A stretch of DNA of 64,000 bases, taken from assembly GCF_015832195.1 (NCBI RefSeq), contig NC_052031.1, positions 7,999,850 to 8,063,849 on the forward strand. The letters are read 5' to 3'. The notes under the pieces are model-generated. The model made no database searches. It saw only the letters and a program-made list of their open reading frames with translations, and had not been told where the DNA came from. The DNA is from Motacilla alba alba (taxonomy: Eukaryota; Chordata; Aves; Passeriformes; Motacillidae). The translations under genes were made by a program, and so were the position numbers. Shown one piece after another: positions 26,101 through 39,177 of the stretch (position 1 is the stretch's first letter; every line of letters starts with the position of its first letter).

Positions 26101-28377
26101 TCAGCTGCTTCTTTGAGAGGCTAGCAGACAGGAATAAAATAAAAGAATCACTTTAAAATGCTTTTTTCTTATTAAGAGGTTCTGTTCTTAAAGAACGTAA
26201 AGATCATTCCAGCATTATATTGGATATATAATATAATAGATACCAAATAGAGCAAGGCTGTACATGAATTTCCTAAACTGGCACAGAAATCCAGGGTGCT
26301 ACAAGACAGGCTCTTACATAACAAAAGAATCCCCACATTTCTGAGGTTAAACCAGAATCAATATCCCAGGCAGGAGTCACTCTTTGAAGGACAGCACTTG
26401 AGAATCAAAGAGTTTCACAGATATTCTTCCTTTCTCTGATGTCAAAAAATGCCTCTGGTCCACCAGGCCATGGGATGGCTTCATCAGTGACAGCTGAATT
26501 TTCTACAGGTCCCAGACTCCTTCCAATTCTTTTTGTCTTTCTCCACAAGTTCAATGTCAGAGACACTCTGAACTGATAGTTACACCTTTGTGTGTTCTCC
26601 TTTTCTTTGTCAAGAACTTTGTATGTTTAGAGCATTTTTGGGTTTTTTTTTTCAGGTTTAAAGTCAGTGAAAGTGAAGGAAGAGACATGATATTAAGAGA
26701 AAGGCTAAATCTAAGGAAAAGTGGAGCTGCAAATCAATAATGTTAGTGACTGTAATTCAAGACAAGGTTGGGAACTTGAGGAGGGAATTAATTTACAGCA
26801 CTGCTAGTTTTTCTTAATAAGAGATCAGTTGTGCTGTGTCTTCTAATGAGATGTCATTGAATCATTTATATTTGTAAACTGCACGGTCTGGAGTAATTTT
26901 TTTTAAAATGTAAGAAATTTAGTGAAAATATATTTCTAATTTTAAGTTTGATTCTGTTCCATATTCTTGTAAAAAGTTGTTGCACTAATGTGCAATACAG
27001 ATTTTTTAATTGCATTATATGTGTGTTTCATTTTATTAAATTTTCAGTAGCTTTGCTATTCAAGACATTGGAGACTAGTTTTGGGTTTCTAAATGATGAT
27101 TTCGTAAGGTAATATAATATTAAAGAGTGCCAGGATAGCACATAAATTAGTTAAAAATCCAGATGGGCAACTGCAACAAACTCTTAATGGTTTATCATTT
27201 GTATGCAGTTCTGTGAAGTATCTTGCAAAAGACCAGCAACTTTTCCCATGACAGAGACTATACTTTTTAAAAAATTATTATCAACATGCACCCAATTCAC
27301 TTTTCTGGCCTCTATTTTCAGCACAAAGTAAACCTAAATAACATCATTGTTAGATTGAATTCACTGAGCTCAGTGTAGAACTCTCCTAATTTTTTTCTTG
27401 GTTTGGTTTTTTGGGGGAAGCTTTCTGTTGGTATTGTCTTGGGATGTATTTTCTTTCAAACCAGAGATAGTTAATTTCCTAGGTTCACTTCTTCCTCTTA
27501 ATTATGAAGGCACAGTATGGCCAAATGAGCCAGTTTTGTAGTAGAGGTGGATATACCCTGTCTGGGTACAATGTGCATTAATAGATATAACTGTGTGTTT
27601 CATTCTGTGCATTGGCTCTGAAAATTCCCATTCACCTTTCATATGAGCCTGGACACTGTTTTCTTTCCTTCTCTTGGACTGAAATGGGTTAAAAACAAAA
27701 CTGACCCTTTCTCTGCAAATAATTTTGATGCCTTTTTTCATTCATCTTCCAATGCTCCTAAACTTGTATTCAATTAGGAAATTGCAAATTAATAGCTTCA
27801 AAATTAATATTGACAATTCACAGGAAGGAAGAAGGTGAACTGCATTCATCACTTCTGTTTCTGGCCATAACACAATATCAGCTGGAGCCCACAAATCTGG
27901 GCAAGAATAGAAAATTACCCAGCCCCAATCAGATCAGACCCTTCCTCTCTAATAAGTGCATGGAAAGCACCTTTAGTAGCACTGATTCATACATCACTGC
28001 TTTCTCATTTTTCAGCTTTGTTGGGCACTCCTTGGATGCACCTGTAATGTACTTTTGACATTTACACTGGGATGAGATGATTAATTTTGTGGAGATGCCT
28101 GATTTGCTATGACAATCAGTGGCCTTACTAAAAGGCTTTTAAGCAGCTAGCTTGGATAAATGTTGTTATTTTGTAGAGATAAGAGGCCTCTGTGCCTGCA
28201 TCAGAGGCTGTGGTTTAACCTCATGTGTTGAATGCCAGAAAACAATTTCTAGAATGAATTCTGTTCCCTACAACAAATGATTTTCCCCTAACAAATTGCA
28301 GGAAGAATGAAAACCCCAAACAGGGCATCACAGCAACTCGATTAGCTACGAACAATTCCTTTGTAAGCCTTCATTTT
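23114..28377. other. Unique non-coding sequence, no gene seen
   Basis: About 5.3 kb without a recognisable gene. Minor features are a (TTTA)n run at 25114-25130 and a poly-T run of 13 near 25607. Small open frames of up to 137 codons (25219-25632, minus) are low-complexity or unrecognised. Confidence 0.6.
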
Positions 28378-28503
28378 TAATTGCTTTTGTGTCCCTCTCC
28401 CTTCATCATCCCCTAGTTAAAGAAGCATAAATGAGAGGTTAGACTCTCTCATGCTTCTCTGTTTAAAGACAGTCAATAATGTGCCCTCCCCCTTCCTTTG
28501 CAG

Positions 28504-28597
28504 CTCTTGCATGCAAATTCTTTTTCAGTAAGACTGACTCAGAGTTACCTCTGGAGATGTGGACTTTGCGATTGCCAGAAGATAATTGCTATGGCAA
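28504..28597 (+). other. Candidate exon or regulatory block
   Basis: A pyrimidine-rich acceptor (CCCTCCCCCTTCCTTTGCAG ending at 28503) and a near-consensus donor (CAA/GTAAGA at 28597/28598) bound 94 bp. Frames 1 and 3 are stop-free; frame 3 gives a peptide containing TDSELPLEMWTLRLPEDN, which I do not recognise. The same block carries an octamer ATGCAAAT (28511-28518), an AP-1-type TGACTCA (28535-28541) and a homeodomain-type TAATTG (28583-28588), with another TAATTG at 28378-28383. It may be an exon, an enhancer, or neither. Confidence 0.25.
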
Positions 28598-29411
28598 GTA
28601 AGAAGCTTGTTTATTTATTTTGATTGTTCTGTTCTGATCAACAGAAAAATAATAATAATAATAGAAAAAAATGTCTGTTGATCTGGGGGTTTACTAAATG
28701 TTATTAGAGATAATTCAACCAAAACAAAATCAGCAGCCTGGTTTAATTAGCACTCCAACAGAATCAAGGATGGGAATTTTTAAACAAGTACTCATTTGCC
28801 AAAAATTCTCACAATTCTCTTGAAAAAATGAGGCTGTTACAGCCTCTAAAAAGGCCCCGTATATGACACCCTACTATGATACTCAGGAAAAAGCTGGGTC
28901 TTAAATATTATAGCCATTTTCCAAAAGAGCACAAAGAGTTTGAATGTTAACTGATTGAACAATTTAAAAGAGGAGATCTTTCTGTGAAGAAAGAAAAAAA
29001 AAAGGTTTTTAACAAAAAATTTGGATTGTGGAAGAGATTTTCCAGCCAAGTACAGGAAGACAGCAATATCACAAAATGTGTTAATGGAGACCTTTGTGAG
29101 GAGACAGTCCAGGAGCTAAAACTTCTGAACAGAGCTGTGAAAACTCAGTGCTGCTTGTGGATATTCTGCCTGGTTAGGTCTGGCAGTGTGCTGAGTTACA
29201 GGAGGGGTACCTGGGCAGTCCCTTGTAAACACAGTCCAGGCTGTCATGGACTCTCCCAGAGTACCAACAAAAGGAAGGACCTGACAGAGTGAGAAATTCC
29301 TCTGATGATGTCACCCCACCCACTCTCTCTTCTTATAAAAACTGGTGTGGCCAACAAAACAGCTCTTGAACAGTAACAAAACCAGTGTTACTTTAGGGGT
29401 CATAGTGTCAC
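28598..29411. other. Unique non-coding sequence
   Basis: No gene recognised. It contains a short (AAT)n run near 28650-28665. The last five bases (GTCAC, 29407-29411) are the left target duplication of the LTR that follows. Confidence 0.6.
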
Positions 29412-29792
29412 TGTGATATTTTATGAAAATCCTTTTGCCAGGATTTTTCTCCTGAGAAGCCTCAGAAAAGAAATGTAAACAATCACCTGATTGCTTTGGA
29501 ATGTGGTCTGAAGATGGTTTACCAACAGGTGAATCTTTGATTGGTCTCATGTGAACTGTTTTTACTTGATGACCAGTCACAGTTGGGTGTCGAGGCTCTG
29601 AGCAGTCACGAGTTTTTATTATTCATTCTTGTCTAGCCTTCTGTCTGTATTCTTTCTTCTATTCTTTTAGCATAGCTTTAGTATAGCATTTTTAATACAA
29701 TATATATAATAAAATAATAAATCAGCCTTCTGAATCATGGAGTCAAGATTCTCATCTCTTCCCTCATCCTGGGACCCACAAACACCACCACA
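29412..29792 (+). mobile_element. Solo LTR of an endogenous retrovirus (copy 1)
   Basis: A 381 bp element starting TGTGATATTTTATG and ending CACCACCACA, giving canonical TG...CA ends. It is flanked by a perfect 5 bp duplication GTCAC at 29407-29411 and 29793-29797. Near the 3' side are two AATAAA signals (29708-29713 and 29716-29721), followed by the family motif AGCCTTCTGAATCATGGAGT. No internal retroviral region lies beside it, so it is a solo LTR left after LTR-LTR recombination. A 5 bp duplication fits an ERVL-type family, but other classes are possible. Two related copies lie at 38788 and 63214. Confidence 0.9.
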
Positions 29793-32700
29793 GTCACAGC
29801 AAAAGCTAAATCCATGCTAACTTCTTGTGTCTCTGCTCTAAATTCCCAGAGAGCAGCTCTCATCCTTTTGTGATATGCCATGTTGAAATCAACACTACAA
29901 CCAGGCCCTGGTTTTCAATATGTTTTATGGTCAAATGAAATTAAGCAGCATGGATTAGGTGATCAGCAGGTCTAAACTGATAGAACTCTTGATTCCTGGT
30001 GCTAAATAATGCCCTGTTAGTGGGATTTTTACAGACTAGCTCCTCAACTGCAATCTGTACTAATAATTTTCCTTGGAATAATGTCTTTTTCACATTACTG
30101 GGCTCTGGCCCTGTCAGTCAGCTTACTGCCTGGAATAACAATGAATGGTGAAGTATCTTCTCATCTCAAGAGCAGGCACTTACCTGCATAAATCTCTCAT
30201 GTAGAGATAAGAAATAGCTATAAACCCAAATGGGCTTTCCTTCTGAAAGGTCAGCTTTTGAAAGGATTTCCTTAGTCCCCTGGAGCCTCAGCAAAAGATA
30301 ACATTTCAGAACTTGTCTTTTGCTTTCCACGGTATTTAATTAAAAGTGCACTGTTTACTTTGATGAAAATATGTTCTCCTCATGATTAAAAGATTCTTTT
30401 GATTAGATAATTTTGCATAGACAAGTGGCCTGTAATAATAATAATAATAAATTGCAGTATTTTTGAAACAACTTTCACATCTGTTAATAAATTGTGGCTC
30501 AAATCTATATGGGAATTGACAGGTCCACAGCAAACCTCACCCACCAGTTGAATGTATAACTGTCACTGGTCACTGGAAATTAAGCAGCATCCTTCTAGGT
30601 GGATCACAACCTTGATCTTATGCTATAGAGAAAGAAAATGGGAAAATACCAGTCTAAGTTGGTGCTAAGAGACCCTGTGTATCTCAGCTAATCTTGTAGT
30701 CTGAAATGCAGGAAAGTACAAAGAGCTGAACTGATGGGAGCCTTCTCTACTTTAACAGCTCAATAGTAACATAAATAGAGCATTAATGCTGAAGGAATAA
30801 ATCTTTCAGTATGATTTCTAACTACCCCAGTAATTTCCTCATTTGTGTTGTTCTGAGATGACAATGAGCAAAAAAATCCTAGGCTAGGTGTCATTTTATT
30901 AATCTGCAGTAGACATTTGCCAAGGTACAAAGAGCCCCTGTGGTCTGCTTAAATGACACATGAGAAGCTTGTAGAAAAATTGGAAATAAAACGTATCTTT
31001 CTCTAGTTTGATTAGACTCTCCTTTCTTCTTTATTACTTAGGAAGAAAGGAAAATATTTATGCAATAAAAATATAAGAATGTTTAATCTGCAATAGACTA
31101 GAGACATTGATGCTTTAACATCTGGGCTGTTTGTATCACAATGGTCCTTGGGGATAGAAATATTTACTTTCCTACCAAAATTAGGATCAAATATCATTTC
31201 ACAGTAAAAAGAAAATGCACCTTTTCTTTTCCTTCTGTAGCATCACAGAAGAGCTGAAATACTCACAAGAAAAAAAAACCCACTTGTGCGACTAAAGATT
31301 ATAATGTTTGGCCTCAAAACTGATTGTTTTTTGCACTAAATATCATATCCTAAAAGTTTATATAAATGCTCATTGATATTTCTGAGAATAACCACAAAAT
31401 TTGATTTTTTTTTTCTTTGTTGGCCAGTTAAAAGATTATGGTAAGGAGCTCATTTATTATGTTAAACCCAAGCTCTCAACCCAATTTCCCTGGCTCATCT
31501 GGAAATTAATGCCTTCCTTAAACTTGTTTGATCCTGGTGTTTTTGAAGCAAGGGCCACAGTATATATGAGTGACAGGCTTTTATCCCCATGAGGCTTAGC
31601 TGAAGTCACCATGCTGTGACCCGTGCTGGGTAAGAGTTAGGTCCTTCGGAGGCAGCAGATAATGAAACACCAGGCTGCTGCATCAGCTGACTTCTCTGCC
31701 CCAGCTAAAGGTCAGATGGCATATCTCAGGTGACAGAAAAGAAATAAACTCAACACATCATTTTCCTGTATCACTTCAAATGTGGAAGACAAGGTAAATA
31801 TTTTGTTGCAAGTCGTTATCAAACTGCTGCTGGGTACAGTTATTATTTTTATTATTTTTATTATATTTAGACTATCAAGTAATTGCTGAATCTGCACTTA
31901 ATGCATATGTATTTTTGATATCTAATTGCAACAGGATAATATATCAAAGTGCTCCTTGAGCAAGAGCATATTCATAAAACCTCTTCTAGGACCGATGGCA
32001 CAGAAAAAGCAGATAGGATTCCAGCAAAATCCTCAGGTCACAAATAAAAGTGACATGAATCAGAAAGACTCTTTTATGAGAGAAAAGCATGCTAAGGGAG
32101 TTTTAAATTACAGGCACTTCCAAGGAAAGGATTATTTAGAAATCTCAATCTCTCTGAATTGGTCCTGGAAACTCAGTCTTAAACATGATACCGAGCCACT
32201 TCAGTGCAAGCCGTGCCAAAAGCAGTGAAAACTGAGAAACCTCAGCACTTTAGCAGCTGTGCTCTGTGTGCAGCAGTGGGGAGCAGAGGCTTCAGAGTAA
32301 CTGAGGTGCTCTCCTGGGACTCAGGGGAGTCAAGTTTTCACCCTGGATCTGCACTAATCTGCTTTGAGCAACCTACACCCACCTCTTCTGGTTATTTAAA
32401 TGACAGAGACTGTCACAACAGAAGGGAATCTGCACACACTTCCCAGGACAATGAAGCTTTTCAGGGAACCTGACACAATTGCCTGCCCTGGACCTGGCTG
32501 AGGGGGCTCTGGGGAGCTGCAGGCTCAGTCTTTGAGCAGGGTCTGAGCACTGCTGCTCACAGCTGATCCCTCTGGTACGTGCACAGTATCTTTGTATTAC
32601 TTGCAGGTGGCTGCCTGCACACACAGCTGACATTTTCCTTCCCTTCATTTATTTCAATACATGCAGGGAGCCATATTTTTTCCCCTTAAATTAAGAAAGT

Positions 32701-35700
32701 ATGTATTTCTTGCATTGAGAGAAATATGCTGGAAGCTGAATATAGTGGAACAGATTAGTGATCTTAAAATGACACATTTTAAAAATCGAGTTGATTTTTA
32801 ATATGCACTTAACAAGATATTGGTCTATAATACATTTTTATATGTTGCTGTATGCCATGCAGATCTAATATTATCTTATATTACCAAAGACATAGTACTA
32901 TTTTTTAAAACTCCTCATAAACATAAAATTTATTAATTTTTAATCTTTTTTTTGCCTACACAAAACCACAGTTTGTATGTTAACTTTAGTAACTGCATTG
33001 GTATGGAAGTGCTCTGACTTCAGTATATGGCCATCTCCTCTCTATTCCTTCTCTTTGCTGCTTGTCATAGCAGAGAAGTAAAATATTGCCTCTGACCACA
33101 GGAGCAAAAATAAATGTTGATTAAGACACTGATTTAAGGCCAAGAAAAATCCAAATTTCACTCTAATGGATTAAAAACATGCAATTTGGAAAAAAGCATT
33201 ACAGCCTGCAGAAAGTTCTGATACAAAAATGTCATCTACATAAATATTCAAGTTAGAGGAGTCTTTTAGGTATTAAACAGCTGAGAAATAGAATAACTCC
33301 CCTTTCAGAAGATGTGGTTTCCATGAAAATTGCACTGGATCAGAAATTCAATTTCTCGTGAAATATCATACATTACAGAGACAAAGTAAATCTTCCAAAC
33401 TTGTAACAACACATAGTATGCCTGTTAACAAAAAGTTATTTAAAATAGCCCCTTTTAAAAAGCCCATTCTTTTCACTAAGGAACATATTAAAAACATTTC
33501 CATAATGCAAGCTCTTTTAAAAAATTACATGATTCAATAACATTATGAGATAGGAAAACCCTTTTGTTTCATTAATTTCCCAAGAAAAATAGGTAGAATA
33601 ATTTCAGGAAATTGCTGTTAAGAGGGGAGTATCAGAGAGAAAGAAACCTAACCAGTAACATTCCCTTTATTCCATCTCTGCCCCCTTGAACAGTAAGATT
33701 CCTCATTTTACTGACAGGCAGAGAGGTCTGACACCCTGTTCAAAATAATAGAAAGCACTGACAACAAGAGAAAAACTGGAAATTATCTAGTATGCCTTAC
33801 TGGAACACAATGCTTCTGAGTACCTAGGAAACCTGTAAATAGCCAGGGATGTAGAAGTGTTGTGACATTAGCCTGTCAAATATTTCTGTGTTAAAGCTCT
33901 TGTTAGAGACTCATCAATAGTTGACTCTCCCCTCTGTGGAGCTGTTTATCATTTTCTGAATAACTTAATTATCTGTGAAACATTTTCAGATCCTGAACAT
34001 TTTATCCCCTTGTAATATAAAGATATGGAATGCAGAGAAAAAGCCATATTTCTGCAGGACAGCACCCAATGGCTTGGAGAGCAGTGCTGGACAAAGGCTG
34101 TTTGCAAATAAACCCACAGGGGCCAACCGCAACCTTCAATCTTCTCACTTAAATAATTCTGGTTTCCTACAAAACTGCTTTTTGCTGCAGCATTTCTGGA
34201 TAATGAGGAAGCTTTAAGGCATACAAATACTCCAAAAATTATTTTTGTAACTGTTTTAGTTTATAAAATGTCACCATCATCTAATACAGCTCAAGTTACA
34301 ATTGCATATACCTTAATACCGTGAAAAAAGAACTCGATGGACATATAGCATTTTGTGGGCATCCTGTATAAAACATATTTGATTGACATATGCAAAAGAT
34401 AATTAAATGCCTTTGCCATGACCAGAAATTAAACGAGGCTAAGTGCAGAATAGTTTTCACAACAAATCAACAGATTGTTGGAAGATAATTTCCATCTTTT
34501 CCAAAAAATACTTTATATTTTGTCCTTTAAGGAAAGGATCAAATCCTATAGAACGTGATGACCTGGAAAGGAGTCAGAGATCATGCTTATGAAACTACAC
34601 TACGCTCCTGGGGAGATGGAAGGAATCAATACAAGGGCAAGTTTATATTAAGAGTGTCCAAAAAGGAATACCTTGAAGTCTTTTCCTTTTGCTTTTAGTT
34701 GCCAATGGAATTCATGGCTGACTTAAAAAAATCTATAACAGTATGTCTTACAATATGCACCTCCAGTCCATAGAACAACAGTGAGTAATGGTTTTGTGCT
34801 AACTAGGAATGTGCTAATAATACAATTTTTTTAAAAAAATAAGACTCCTGTGAAGCCAGGTGTTCACCACAGCAGATACTCAAAATAAATGAGAATGTTC
34901 TCAGTCTGGAACCACCATGAAGGGAAGAGAGACTCCTACAAAGAGGCTGACCTTGTGTGCTGAGAGGGATAGGAATGGGTGGAATTTATATAAAAGACTG
35001 CTGCAAGTTGTAAATGATTATCTGAAGACAGTTTCAGGTAGAGACATTTTAAATTGATAGTTGATGTGTTTGTTTTGTTGTCTTGTGGACGAGCAGAGGT
35101 GAGAGATCTGAAACGATCTGGCAGATGTTGAAAGCAAACTTATTTCAAATAGACCCAGTCTTTGGAGACCAAGTCTTGTATTTCTAGAAGCCTCCATTTC
35201 CTCTTTATGTCTATAACTGAGAGCCATTTGACATAAAATGACATAATGGTTGCCTTTATTTCTCCAGTTAATTGGTAGACTAACACTTTGAAAAATGTCA
35301 TGCACTGTCTGTCACACCTCATTTGCATTGCTCTTCCTTCTTTACCTGAACACCTGCCTGATTCCTTTCATTTAGATAGCTGGTATTTTGTCTTAAATCA
35401 TAAAATATTTGTGTGAGAACAATTCAGAGAGGCGTGAAATAAAGTCATTTCTAATGGCACGAGTTCTGAGGAACACTGTTCTCTCACAGCTCTGAGGATT
35501 ACACGAGTTTCAGCAGTCCTCTGACCTTCAAAGCTTCTCAGGCAACCAATAACTCCAGCAGGAGGCTAAACCCTGAATATTTTGGAGTGGGGGTTTGACA
35601 GACTTACCTGAGTTCAAAGAGATGTTCAACAGCACAGCAAAGACTCGATCGCAAATTTTGGAAGGATTGTTGAACAAGAAAATAATCTCTTTCTCGTTAT

Positions 35701-38700
35701 GTAGATGGGTGGAAAAGGCAGAGGATAAGTCTGGGTGGTTGTGCTTGAGCTTATCCACTCTCAAGGACTGTTGTGCTGCTGCACTGCTGTGCTTAGTCAG
35801 TTTGGAGATAAGGTTTTAGGTTAAGTGAGATATTGTCCCTAATCGCGTTCCTGCCAGGGGACTCTCAGGGATGGCTTAATGATGGTGCTGGCATGTTCAG
35901 AGCAAGTTAGCAAACAAAAAAAACACCATACGTTCCCTTGTCATGCTGGTTCATGAGCCCTGGCAATACCAATAGTCAGTTTATCTAATTTTAAACTTCT
36001 ATATAGTAAGCATCTGTTTCAGAGTTAATTAGTCAGAATATTTTTATAGGCAAGGGAAGGAAAAAAGCACCTCTAAAGAATGACACAGCTAATGGTTTTA
36101 GACATCTGCCTTGAAGCAAGAGGCAATCTATTTCTCTCCACTAGCTGTGGAGAATCTAGACAATTAGCTTATGTTTTGTTCTACCTGTTTCCTCTGGTGA
36201 ATATTTGCCTAGATGACTGCTATGGGTAGAATGTCCAAACTTCAGACTGTGAGGTGCCTGAATTTCACCCTCTGTGTGGCAGCTCCTTCCAGGAGTGAAG
36301 TTGCATGATTGCAACTTCAGGTTCACGCTGAGAGGTGCTTCAATATTCAGGATACACAGACAGACCCAAGGTACAATGGTCTGCAGACACTCCTGATGCT
36401 GTCCATCTTTTATACTGAAGATAAAGTATCTTAGAACAAACGTTGGGACATCATTACAATGGACCATGCACAGCTCATTTGCACAGAAACCAGACAAGGG
36501 TGTTAAAGTTTTAATCTACTTTCAAATTTTCTCATGTTTTAGGATTATTTATATGCCCTGCATGAGCACTGGCTGGCTGCTGGACAACAGGATGTCTACC
36601 AGGACATCATGTACAAATTCTTGTGAGGAGAGTAATGGAGAAGCCACCATGTGCAAAGACACAGATTAGGCAAATGAATTTCAGGAAATTGCAGAATTTG
36701 TGGTGGGTCCTTTTTGAGGCAGCCTGTAACACAAAGATCTGGCAAGCACTGCATATCTTCTACAATTTAAACTACTTCACATCTGTGTGGGTCAAGATTT
36801 TTACTGTTATTTATTTGTTTATTTAGGTTATCAAAAGCATGCTACTGGCAAGTAAATTTATTGCTAGAAGGTTGTTTTAGCTTAAAAGAGCTTTTTCTTT
36901 GCTTCAGCAGGAATGTTTTAATTTACTGACACAAGTTCTCTGCCCTAGAATTTCCTGTGTGAGAAGGACAAATGTGTTTCTTCATTTACAAATTTGGTTG
37001 GACAGATAAGACTGGGTCAGCAAGTGAGGCAAGAGATGACACAACAGAGAAAGCTCAAAACCCATTCCAAAACCAGGAAGAATATTAGCTATCTTTTGCA
37101 ATACCAAAGACTTCTGCTCTTACAGAATTCTCATGTCTTACAATTTTCTCTTCCCAAGAGTCCTGAAGCCCATTAGCCAGATTTCTTCCAGCTAAAACTG
37201 TGTGTTAATCCAACTGCTAACATTTCTAGCAGCTATATCATATTTTTCTTCAGATGGCTTTGTTAGAGATTGCTCTACTGAACTCCAGCAGCTGTGCTTA
37301 AAAAGAAATGAGCTGCATAAAAAAAATTATCCCAACTCAGACTGACAGTTTTCTGTGAGCTACCTAATTTATTAGGGTAAAAGCAGAAGAGAATTTTTCA
37401 CCAAAGACGAAAAGTAACCTAAAATACACATTTGAACAATCCAAGAGCAGGCAACATTAACAGTTCTTGAAGAGAAGAAGGGTGCTGACATGAATTAAAA
37501 CTTGAAAAAAATTGGCTTCCCAGCATCACTTCTGTTTTAGCCATTAAAACTTTATTTAATGAGGCATATAATAACAACAAGCGGATGTGAAAAAAATCTG
37601 TTGTTGTGGTTCTGTGTGGCATTTTGGGCCAAGATTCCTACAAAAAAAAAAAAAGTCTGAGACTGTGTCTGACAACTAAGAATGAAGAACAGTATAATAC
37701 CCATACGTTGTGCCAGAGCTTCACAGTCAACAGACACAAAATAAAAAAAAACTTCATTATTTACATACCATGCTCATGTATTCAACTCAGAGTTTCTGAG
37801 TTTTGACACGTATTCCATTCTGATGAAGGAGGATAAGGCATTCATTGCCACTGAAATTCAGATTTATAATTAATTACTGTACAGCTTAGATTGACATCAG
37901 GGTCTTAGTCTTTCTTTAAAGTCAATGTAGGTCAAATTCTAATGAAAGAAACACCTAAACCTTTAACTTCTCTTGTGGCCTGACTACAAGAAGACAAAAA
38001 TTTTACAGTGGGAGCTGAGACAAAGACTACCTTTCTATATTTTTTCCCCATGTTGGGATCAACATTCTTCAGTTCTCAAGATTTTTTTCTAAATGGAGCA
38101 ACTTTTCTACCTGACCATTTCAGCAGGTTCCTATTTACAGTGCTAGGCTTGATCAACGAAGCATCAGAAATGTTTTGTTCCCTGCAAAACAAGACAATTT
38201 TTCATATTTTCTGCTTCTGTTCTCTCCTTTTTCCACAATAGGCTTTTATTGTGGGGGCTTATAGTGCCAGCAGGAATGTGTAAAAAGAAAATACTTGTTC
38301 TGGCTGTGTATTAATGCTTGGCACAAAGAGGATGTCTCATCAGAGGGACTGTATGTGTAATTTTTAAATTATTTTTTCCCCAAGCTTCTCGTCTGAAAAC
38401 TGTCATTGTCTGGCAGTTCTGCCTTGCCTAGAGACAAGGTGAAACTGAACTTCTGCCAGCTACCTACTACCAAAGCAGATAAGCAACAAGGAAGTGAGCG
38501 TTTTCCAGGTGCTGCTCTTCGAGGAATTATTGCCTCAGAGAGCCCTGGAATGCCCGTCCATCCTGTGTCTGCTGACCTGTGCCTGGGGACAGTTGCCAGA
38601 ACTGATTCATCTCTAAAATGGATTCACTTTCAGGGCTTCTTCATATCACTAGTGCAGGACAGATTGAATGAGCAACGCTGTGACCAATCAAACACATAAA

Positions 38701-38787
38701 AGAAGCTTCAAAATGGAGCATTTACCCTTCGTTTTATCCTTCCCATGAAATGGGACTGAGTTGGCGGTAGGATTCAGAGTCTGTAGT
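29793..38787. other. Unique non-coding sequence, no gene seen
   Basis: About 9 kb without a recognisable gene. It holds a (TAA)n microsatellite at 30433-30450, short ATT-rich runs near 31845, and a poly-A run near 37641. Open frames up to 113 codons (36156-36497, minus) show no recognisable domains. Confidence 0.6.
30433..30450. repeat. (TAA)n trinucleotide microsatellite
   Basis: Six uninterrupted TAA units, 18 bp. Short and of no clear functional meaning. Confidence 0.95.
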
Positions 38788-39177
38788 TATGATATTTTAT
38801 GAAAAGCCCTTCGCTAGGATTTTCTTCTCCTGAGAAGCTGAGAGGGCCTCAGCTTCAAGTGTAAACAATTTGTTATCTGCTGCTGTGGAATGCAGCAGGT
38901 GCTTCCTCGATTGGTCAGTGTGGGATGTTTCTACTTGGTGGCCAATCGAGGAGGCAGCAGCTCTCGGACTCTCTGGGAGTCACAGAACTTTGTTATTCAT
39001 TCCTTTCTATTCCTGTCTCGCCTTCTGATGAATCTTTCTCTCTGTTCTTTGTAGTATAATTATAGTGTGATCTTTTTAATGTAATATATATCATAATATA
39101 ATAAACCAGCCTTCTGAAATAGAGTCAAGATTTCTCCTTCCCTTCACCAAGTCCTAACTGCCCTAAAGACCACCCCA
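38788..39177 (+). mobile_element. Solo LTR of an endogenous retrovirus (copy 2)
   Basis: About 390 bp related to the LTR at 29412. It has the same start pattern (TATGATATTTTATGAAAAGC, with the terminal TG decayed to TA), the same CTCCTGAGAAGC block, an AATAAA at 39100-39105, and the shared 3' motif CAGCCTTCTGAAATAGAGTC. The 3' end is placed by analogy at ACCACCCCA. I see no clear target duplication, so either the ends have mutated or my boundaries are off by a few bases. There is no retroviral internal sequence. It contains a CCAAT-type inverted repeat (38904-38916 with 38940-38952). Confidence 0.88.
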
